64,000 nt of DNA from Desnuesiella massiliensis (GTDB lineage Bacteria; Bacillota; Clostridia; Clostridiales; Clostridiaceae): contig NZ_LN879454.1 in assembly GCF_001403615.1 (NCBI RefSeq), positions 444,216 through 508,215 of the forward strand, written 5' to 3'. The notes under the pieces are model-generated. The model searched no databases and was not told where the DNA came from. It saw only the letters and a program-made list of their open reading frames with translations. Positions 58,597 to 64,000 of this stretch are shown one piece after another; the first letter of the stretch is position 1, and the number at the start of each line of letters is the position of its first letter. A program made the translations under genes and the position numbers.

Positions 58597-58625
58597 TGGA
58601 CAAATAAAGATAACTATGCTATATT
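58597..58625 (+). promoter_or_regulatory. Promoter of the LacI-family gene
   Basis: TGGACA (58597-58602) and TATATT (58620-58625) are 17 bases apart. A long imperfect inverted repeat (ATATATTGC...GCAATATAT, 58523-58592) lies upstream. Confidence 0.65.
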
Positions 58626-58632
58626 AAGCTTA

Positions 58633-58651
58633 CTTAAACGATTACGTTAAA
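58633..58651 (+). promoter_or_regulatory. Candidate LacI operator at its own gene
   Basis: TTAAACGATTACGTTAA, between the promoter and the start codon, has the central ACG/CGT half-sites of LacI-family operators. It suggests autorepression. Confidence 0.5.
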
Positions 58652-58667
58652 TTGTAAGGAGAGAATT

Positions 58668-59669
58668 ATGAAGCTAACCATAAAGGATGTAGCTAAAAGG
58701 TCAGGGGTTTCTGTAGCCACGGTATCTAGGATATTAAATGGCCTAGAGGGCTATACGGAAGAAACAAAAAATAGGGTTTTAGCAGTGGTGGAGGAGCTTG
58801 GTTATCAAAGAAACGCTATAGCTAGAGGTTTAGTTACCAAAAGCACTAATACCATAGGAGTACTAATGCCAAGCATTTTAACTCTAGTTTATGCAGAAAT
58901 AATTAAAGCCATAGAGGAGGTAGCCCACAAAAACAACTATAGTGTTTTTTTATGTAATACAGGGATGAATGGAGAAAGAACCTTAGATTATATCAGAGTT
59001 CTGGGAGAAAGACAGGTGGATGGCATCATAGTAGCCAGCCTTGCTCCAAAGGATGAATATTACAAGGCTATTATGGATTTAAATAAACCAACTATGCTAG
59101 TTTCTACCATGTCTTACAAATACCAAATTCCTTATGTAAAAGTGGACGATAAACAGGCTGCTTATTCTGCTACTCAATATTTAATAGAAAAAGGACATAA
59201 AAAAATAGCTATGATAGCAGGAGTGAAGGAAGATCCCATAGCAGGGCTGCCTAGAATCAATGGTTATATTGAGGCTTTAAAGGATTATGACATAGAGGTT
59301 GAGGAAGGCTTAATTAAATATGGTGATTTTAGCTATAATAGTGGTAAGAGAGCTATGGAAGATCTATTAGAAGAAAAGAAGAAATTTACCGCTGTCTTTG
59401 CTGCCAGTGATGATATGGCTGTAGGGGCACTATCCTTAGCTTATAAGAAGGGCATAAGGATACCTGAGGAGATTTCTATTATAGGCTATGACAATACTCA
59501 AATAGCAGAAATGAGCATACCTGCTCTAACTGTGGTGGCTCAACCTCTTTATAATATGGGGAAAAGAGCAGCAGAAAATTTATTTAATGTGATAATTCAT
59601 GGGGAAAAGGTAGAGAATATAATAATGCCTCATAGCATAGTTGAAAGAGAAAGCGTCAGGGAGATTTAA
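58668..59669 (+). CDS. LacI-family transcriptional regulator
   Basis: The 333-residue protein starts with the LacI headpiece (TIKDVAKRSGVSVATVSRIL; YTEETKNRVLAVVEELGYQ) followed by a periplasmic-binding-like sugar sensor (VDGIIVASL; DDMAVGALSLAYKKGIRIPE). AAGGAGAG precedes ATG 58668. It lies directly upstream of an oligo-1,6-glucosidase gene with a LacI-type operator, so it is probably a maltose/isomaltose-type repressor. Confidence 0.92.
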   Translation: MKLTIKDVAKRSGVSVATVSRILNGLEGYTEETKNRVLAVVEELGYQRNAIARGLVTKSTNTIGVLMPSILTLVYAEIIKAIEEVAHKNNYSVFLCNTGMNGERTLDYIRVLGERQVDGIIVASLAPKDEYYKAIMDLNKPTMLVSTMSYKYQIPYVKVDDKQAAYSATQYLIEKGHKKIAMIAGVKEDPIAGLPRINGYIEALKDYDIEVEEGLIKYGDFSYNSGKRAMEDLLEEKKKFTAVFAASDDMAVGALSLAYKKGIRIPEEISIIGYDNTQIAEMSIPALTVVAQPLYNMGKRAAENLFNVIIHGEKVENIIMPHSIVERESVREI

Positions 59670-59672
59670 TGT

Positions 59673-59818
59673 AATGCGCAATTCACAGTTCACAATGCAC
59701 AATTAAGGAGGATTTTTTCGTAAAACGAAAAAATCTTTAAATAATATAATTTATTTTTTCTCAGTAAGCTGAGAAAAAATTTCCTCAATTGTGCATTGTG
59801 CTTTGTGAATTGTGCATT
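59673..59818. repeat. MITE with long terminal inverted repeats
   Basis: AATGCGCAATTCACAGTTCA and the following bases at the left end are mirrored by the right end (about 39 bp, mostly matching, e.g. CAATTCACA and CACAATGCACAATT in both). Inside are two further hairpins, GATTTTTTCG/CGAAAAAATC and TTTTTTCTCAG/CTGAGAAAAAA. There is no coding capacity. Elements with this look are common in clostridial genomes. It fills nearly the whole gap between the LacI gene and malL. Confidence 0.8.
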
Positions 59819-59824
59819 GAAAAA

Positions 59825-59838
59825 AGCGTAAACGCTTA
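59825..59838 (+). promoter_or_regulatory. LacI-type operator upstream of malL
   Basis: AAGCGTAAACGCTT has perfect AAGCG/CGCTT arms and sits seven bases after the MITE, about 50 bases before the malL start. It is the likely target of the upstream LacI regulator or CcpA. Confidence 0.6.
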
Positions 59839-59889
59839 ACCTATAAATTTTATTTGCATTTTAAATGATTGAAAAAGGAGTGTATTAAA

Positions 59890-61575
59890 ATGAAGAAACA
59901 ATGGTGGAAGGAAGCTGTGGTATATCAAATATACCCAAGAAGCTTTAAGGATACTAACGGAGATGGAATTGGAGATTTAAGAGGAGTATTAGAAAAGCTT
60001 GATTACTTAAAATTCTTAGGTATTGATGTGATATGGCTTTGTCCTATTTATAAATCTCCCAATGATGATAATGGTTACGACATAAGTGACTACAGGGACA
60101 TAATGCAAGAATTCGGAATCATGAAGGACTTTGACAAGCTCTTAGCGGAAGCTCATAAAAGGGGAATAAAAATACTTTTAGACTTAGTGGTAAACCATAG
60201 CTCTGATGAGCATAATTGGTTTGTAGAAAGCAGAAAGTCAAAGGACAATGAGTATAGAGACTACTATATATGGAAAGAAGGAAAGGATGGAAAGGAACCA
60301 AATAACTGGGGATCAGTGTTTAGCGGTTCCGCATGGCAGTATGATGAAGCTACAGATATGTATTACTTACATCTTTTCACTAAGAAGCAGCCAGATTTAA
60401 ATTGGGAAAATCCAAAGATTAGAAAAGAAGTTCAAGATTTAGTTAGATGGTGGCTAGATAAGGGCATTGATGGCTTTAGAATGGATGTTATCAGTGCTAT
60501 TTCAAAGCAGCAGGATTTCCCTGATGGACCAAAGAAGGAAGGAGCTTTATATGGTGACTTTGGACCTTATTCCATCAATGGGCCAAGAGTTCATGAGTAT
60601 TTAAAGGAGCTTAATAAAGAGGTATTAAGTAAGTATGATATTATGACTGTAGGCGAAACTCCAGGAGCTACCCCAGAAATTGCTATGGACTATGTTGGAG
60701 AGGAAAGAGATGAATTAAACATGCTATTCCAATTCGAACATATGTCTCTTGGTGATGGTGAAGACGGAAAGTGGAGCAATGGTCCCTTCAAGCTAATAGA
60801 ATTAAAAGCCATACTTTCAAAATGGCAGAAAGGTTTAGAAAAGGGAGGATGGAACAGCCTTTACTGGAATAATCACGATCAGCCAAGAATAGTATCCCGT
60901 TTTGGGGATGACAAAAAATACTGGAAGGAATCTGCTAAGATGCTTGGAACATGCCTTCATATGCTTCAAGGAACTCCTTATATTTATCAAGGAGAAGAGA
61001 TTGGCATGACCAATGTAGCCTTTGAAAATTTAGAAGATTATAAGGATGTAGAAATCTTCAATGCTTACAGGGAGCTAGTACAACTAAAAGGAAAAGATCA
61101 TGATGAAATGATGAAGGCTATTTATGAAAGAGGAAGAGATAATGCTCGTACCCCAATGCAATGGGATGCCTCTGAAAATGCAGGCTTTACCCAAGGAACA
61201 CCTTGGATTAAATTAAATCCAAATTATAAGGAAATAAATGTAGAAAGCCAAATTAATGATGAAAATTCTATACTTAATTACTATAGAAAGCTTATAAAAA
61301 TAAGAAAAGAAAATGAAGCAATGATATATGGACAATATGATATTATTCTAGAAGCGCATGAGGAAATATATGCTTATACCAGAACCCTAGAAAATGAAAA
61401 GCTGCTTGTTATATGCAACTTTTCACAAAATACCCCTGAATTTAATTTGCCAGAGGATATTGAATTTAGCACAAAAGAGCTTATAATAAGCAACTATGAA
61501 GCACATGAAGAGGAAGACATAAAAGAAATAGCATTAAGACCTTATGAATGCAGAGTTTATAAATTAATAAAATAG
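59890..61575 (+). CDS. malL: Oligo-1,6-glucosidase (GH13)
   Basis: The 561-residue protein is a GH13 subfamily 31 enzyme: KQWWKEAVVYQIYPRSFKD start, DLVVNHSSDEH, nucleophile Asp in GFRMDVISAIS, acid/base Glu in TVGETPGATP and NHDQPR. Val after the nucleophile Asp is associated with alpha-1,6 specificity in this family, and the length equals that of Bacillus MalL. It is cytosolic, hydrolysing isomaltose-type oligosaccharides. ATG 59890 follows AAGGAG; an upstream TTG at 59869 is less likely. Confidence 0.9.
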   Translation: MKKQWWKEAVVYQIYPRSFKDTNGDGIGDLRGVLEKLDYLKFLGIDVIWLCPIYKSPNDDNGYDISDYRDIMQEFGIMKDFDKLLAEAHKRGIKILLDLVVNHSSDEHNWFVESRKSKDNEYRDYYIWKEGKDGKEPNNWGSVFSGSAWQYDEATDMYYLHLFTKKQPDLNWENPKIRKEVQDLVRWWLDKGIDGFRMDVISAISKQQDFPDGPKKEGALYGDFGPYSINGPRVHEYLKELNKEVLSKYDIMTVGETPGATPEIAMDYVGEERDELNMLFQFEHMSLGDGEDGKWSNGPFKLIELKAILSKWQKGLEKGGWNSLYWNNHDQPRIVSRFGDDKKYWKESAKMLGTCLHMLQGTPYIYQGEEIGMTNVAFENLEDYKDVEIFNAYRELVQLKGKDHDEMMKAIYERGRDNARTPMQWDASENAGFTQGTPWIKLNPNYKEINVESQINDENSILNYYRKLIKIRKENEAMIYGQYDIILEAHEEIYAYTRTLENEKLLVICNFSQNTPEFNLPEDIEFSTKELIISNYEAHEEEDIKEIALRPYECRVYKLIK

Positions 61576-61584
61576 CCCTTTTGC

Positions 61585-61617
61585 TTAAGATAAGTGAATT
61601 AAAACCCTTATCTTAAT
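61585..61617 (+). terminator. Hairpin after malL
   Basis: TTAAGATAAG pairs with CTTATCTTAA; the T-run is weak. A stronger terminator follows. Confidence 0.5.
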
Positions 61618-61622
61618 TATGA

Positions 61623-61667
61623 AAAATAGCTCTAAACTATGATTTTTAGGTTAGAGCTATTTTTTTA
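61623..61667. terminator. Bidirectional intrinsic terminator between malL and kimA
   Basis: AAAATAGCTCTAA pairs with TTAGAGCTATTTT and is followed by TTTTTT; the minus strand tail is also T-rich. Confidence 0.85.
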
Positions 61668-61682
61668 TATATTTACTTATAG

Positions 61683-63506
61683 CTATATTATATAAGGCAC
61701 GGTTATTACAGCAATATTTCTGCTCTTTAGCAGGCTACTTCTTAAAAGAGTAGCGGTTTGATTATGAAGAGCATTGTAATGTAATTTTTCAGCAGTGATC
61801 TGAGGCAGAACTAAGGTTATAATATCATGCTCTGAATAATTCTGTGCTTTAATAAAAGCCTCGAGGGGAGCTAATATCTCTCTATATTCCGATTTTTCAA
61901 TTACCAAAGGTACGTCTATTTTGTATTTTTCCCACTTCTGTTTTAACTTTTTCGTTTCATCATCATCAGTAGACACATGAAAGGCTACGATATCGTTAGA
62001 TAAACATTTTGCATAGTTTATGGTTTTAATTACACTTCTGTTTAAACCACCCACAGGTACTATAAAATGTTTAACTAGGTCCTTATCAATCTCAGGGAAT
62101 TTATTTCCTTCCATGGTTAGTTGTTCAGCAGTGGTATCGTAGTGTCTTTTAATTTTTTTCATTATAAACACCCCTAGAGGAATTAGTATAAACACCATCC
62201 AAGCTCCGTGGACAAACTTATTTACTCCTATAACCACTGTAGCAATCAAAGTGATAAAGGCTCCGAAACCATTTATAAAGGCCTTATGTCTCCAACCAGC
62301 TTCTTTACTCCTTATCCATTTCATTACCATGCCTGTTTGAGATAAAGTAAAGGACATAAATACGCCTACAGCATATAGCGGCAATAGAAAGTGACTTTCC
62401 CCATTAAATATTATAACTAATAGGGAAGCTAATAAGGCTAATGCTAGTATACCGTTAGAATAACTTAGTCTATCTCCACGCTTTGTAAACTGCCTTGGAG
62501 CGTAACCATCTCTGGCTATAAAGGATAGCAATAGGGGTAAATCCGAAAAGGCAGTATTAGCAGCCATTATCAAAATTAAAGTAGTAGCTATTTGCATAAG
62601 ATAAAACATTAAGCTGCTTTTTCCAAAAACCATTTCCGCAATTTGAGACACTACTGTTTTTTCAAGGTTTGGCACTGCATGATAAATAGTAGAGAGATAG
62701 GATACACCGCCAAAAATTATTACTACTATTAAAAACAATAACCCTAAAACAATCTTAGCATTTTTAGGAGCAGGGGCTTTAAAATTAGCCACTCCATCAC
62801 TTATGGCTTCAATACCTGTTAAAGCAGTACAACCTGCAGAGAAGGCTTTTAAAAATAGTATTATTGTTAAATCTCCATAAACCTCTGGCATACCTACTGG
62901 AGGTTGTGGTACATAACCAAGAAAAAGGTATTTAATAATACCAATAGCTATCATAATTATGGTAATAAATATGAAAAAATAAGTAGGTATGCTAAAGATT
63001 CTTGCAGATTCTCTAACACCCCTTAGATTTCCTAAGGTCATCATTATTATTATGAGTACTGTTAAAGTTACTCTATGGGGTAATAACGCAGGCACAGCGG
63101 ATATTATAGCTGCAGAGCCCGCGCAGGAACTTACCGCTACAGTTAAAACATAGTCTATGGTTAGAGCTGATCCTGCTACAAGGCTTGGAAGCTCGCCTAA
63201 ATTTTCTTTAGACACCATGTAGGAGCCTCCGCCCTTAGGATAACTATTTATGGTCTGCCTATAGGAAAATATTAATATGCTTAATAAAACTAAGATAGAT
63301 ATAGTAACATAAAATAAGGATTGATAGGCTAGCAAGCCCATTATGGGGATTAAAACCCATAGTATTTCTTCGCAAGCGTAGGCTACAGAAGAAATAGCAT
63401 CACTAGATAATATCGCTAAACCTTTAAAGATACCAAATTTTTCATGATGTAACTGGGAGGATTTCAAAGGTTCACCAATAAGCAATTTTTTTATTTTATA
63501 AAACAT
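61683..63506 (-). CDS. kimA: KimA-type potassium transporter (APC superfamily)
   Basis: The 607-residue protein equals Bacillus subtilis KimA (YdaO) in length and in landmarks: LKSSQLHHEKFGIFKGLAIL start, LSSDAISSVAYACEEI, PKGGGSYMVSKENLGE, FSAGCTALTGIEAISDGV, FTKRGDRLSYSNGI and a C-terminal cytosolic domain (about residues 460-607). KimA is a high-affinity K+ uptake protein controlled by c-di-AMP in Firmicutes. ATG 63506 follows GAGGTG. No c-di-AMP riboswitch could be recognised in the 450 bases upstream. Confidence 0.9.
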   Translation of the reverse strand: MFYKIKKLLIGEPLKSSQLHHEKFGIFKGLAILSSDAISSVAYACEEILWVLIPIMGLLAYQSLFYVTISILVLLSILIFSYRQTINSYPKGGGSYMVSKENLGELPSLVAGSALTIDYVLTVAVSSCAGSAAIISAVPALLPHRVTLTVLIIIMMTLGNLRGVRESARIFSIPTYFFIFITIIMIAIGIIKYLFLGYVPQPPVGMPEVYGDLTIILFLKAFSAGCTALTGIEAISDGVANFKAPAPKNAKIVLGLLFLIVVIIFGGVSYLSTIYHAVPNLEKTVVSQIAEMVFGKSSLMFYLMQIATTLILIMAANTAFSDLPLLLSFIARDGYAPRQFTKRGDRLSYSNGILALALLASLLVIIFNGESHFLLPLYAVGVFMSFTLSQTGMVMKWIRSKEAGWRHKAFINGFGAFITLIATVVIGVNKFVHGAWMVFILIPLGVFIMKKIKRHYDTTAEQLTMEGNKFPEIDKDLVKHFIVPVGGLNRSVIKTINYAKCLSNDIVAFHVSTDDDETKKLKQKWEKYKIDVPLVIEKSEYREILAPLEAFIKAQNYSEHDIITLVLPQITAEKLHYNALHNQTATLLRSSLLKSRNIAVITVPYII

Positions 63507-63601
63507 AATTTCACCTCTTTAAGATATAGAAATAGAACAAAAATATTATAGTTATCATTTAAAATAAAGTAAAACCTTATTATAGTATTTACAAAGGCGC
63601 T

Positions 63602-63685
63602 ATGCCATATTCTATGAAATTAGCTAGTTCTATCGAACAATTGCTCGAAAAGCTGCAAAATTATACACGAATAGACAAAACTTAA
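63602..63685 (+). CDS. 27-codon ORF upstream of kimA (opposite strand), doubtful
   Basis: ATG 63602 to TAA 63685 encodes MPYSMKLASSIEQLLEKLQN plus YTRIDKT. AAAGG lies just before it with short spacing. The codons are richer in GC than the surrounding sequence. It may be a small peptide gene or a relic of a longer gene. The remaining parts of 63507-63957 hold AT-rich spacer and the palindrome at 63890-63943. Confidence 0.3.
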   Translation: MPYSMKLASSIEQLLEKLQNYTRIDKT

Positions 63686-63889
63686 GGAAAATGAGATCTG
63701 AATGCTAGAGAGTTTTTGTAAAAAACATTAAAAAAGTTTTGTTAAAATATATTTAAAAATATTAAACTAAGTATTTAGAGTATCATATAAGAAGGTTAAT
63801 TAAAAATAAAATATTCTTAACCTTATTTTAACATTTACTCATACTTTGTTAGCTATACTTTATAATATAAGGTTATTTGTAAATTTTTT

Positions 63890-63943
63890 AGGTATCGCAA
63901 AAAATAGACGAGTAGACTGACTAGTTATTTTTTAGAGATGCCT
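63890..63943. repeat. 54-bp palindromic element AGGTATC...GATGCCT
   Basis: AGGTATCGCAAAAAATA pairs with TATTTTTTAGAGATGCCT around GACGAGTAGACTGACTAG. Related fragments lie at 57153-57179 and 47548-47571. It sits just in front of a new gene. Confidence 0.6.
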
Positions 63944-63957
63944 TATGAGGTGTCACC

Positions 63958-64000
63958 ATGAAAATAGAAGAACAAAGTATAAATTTACATACTCTTAAAA
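63958..64000 (+). CDS. Start of a gene of unknown function (partial)
   Basis: ATG 63958 follows GAGGTG by about five bases. Only MKIEEQSINLHTLK is visible before the window ends, too little for assignment. The palindromic element at 63890-63943 lies directly upstream and could influence its transcript. Confidence 0.55.
   Translation, partial: MKIEEQSINLHTLK

Noticed and set aside
63507..63957. c-di-AMP (ydaO-type) riboswitch expected upstream of kimA
   Set aside because: None of the conserved riboswitch segments could be recognised on the minus strand; only AT-rich spacer and weak hairpins are present.
1..64000. CRISPR arrays, tRNA or rRNA genes
   Set aside because: No regularly spaced repeats and no cloverleaf or rRNA-like sequence were found by reading both strands; a tRNA scan was not possible.

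Overview
The window is low-GC, tightly packed DNA with strong AGGAGG-type ribosome binding sites, frequent GTG/TTG starts, T-box leaders on aminoacyl-tRNA synthetase genes, many intrinsic terminators and several miniature palindromic repeats. Together with the protein families seen (KimA, FusB-like, Uma2, YtrA-type GntR, PTS EIIBC) this points to a Clostridium-like Firmicute chromosome; the genus is an inference. No rRNA, tRNA, CRISPR array or replication origin was seen.

Layout. 1-400: 3' end of a group II intron next to a small unknown gene. 400-3.3 kb: a Met-type T-box driving a divergent MetRS-like gene. 3.3-11.2 kb: small housekeeping and accessory genes (Nudix hydrolase, a DUF6323/DUF6179-like pair, CAT-like acetyltransferase, TetR-GNAT pair, two tandem paralogs ending CCxxL, an XRE-methyltransferase fusion). 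11.2-13.1 kb: a complete IS1182-type insertion sequence. 13.1-15.7 kb: a three-gene ABC exporter operon. 15.7-31.1 kb: resistance- and regulation-flavoured genes (FusB-like EF-G binding protein, pentapeptide protein, AraC and LuxR regulators, serine beta-lactamase-like lipoprotein, UvrA paralog, APH-like kinase with an attenuator-like leader, MarR plus DUF6544-like protein). 31.1-33 kb: T-box and serS. 33-44.8 kb: L-rhamnose and rhamnoside utilisation (AraC, rhaB, rhaA, rhaD; then AraC, PTS EIIBC, MBL hydrolase, esterase, GH106-like rhamnosidase). 45-52.5 kb: a minus-strand run of small exported proteins and lipoproteins with one duplicated gene. 52.7-54.7 kb: YtrA-like regulator with an ABC pair. 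54.8-57.2 kb: greA and a decayed IS607 element that keeps an intact tnpB with a candidate omega RNA. 57.3-61.6 kb: GH113-like protein, LacI regulator and oligo-1,6-glucosidase. 61.7-63.5 kb: kimA. The window ends inside a new gene.

How genes work together. The rhamnose block forms a coherent pathway: rhamnosides would enter through the PTS EIIBC, be deacylated and hydrolysed inside the cell (none of the hydrolases has a signal peptide), and the released L-rhamnose would go through RhaA, RhaB and RhaD to DHAP and lactaldehyde. The PTS and rhamnosidase promoters share a conserved element, which suggests common control.

Most notable non-gene signals: (1) one 98-bp palindromic element is present, in opposite orientations, inside both T-box leaders of the window; (2) the APH-like kinase gene is preceded by a 400-nt leader with a 10-codon ORF, nested hairpins and two consecutive intrinsic terminators, the architecture of ribosome-mediated attenuation; (3) an orphan IS607-type TnpB retains a structured 3' region; (4) several dispersed palindromes and a clostridial-type MITE occur.
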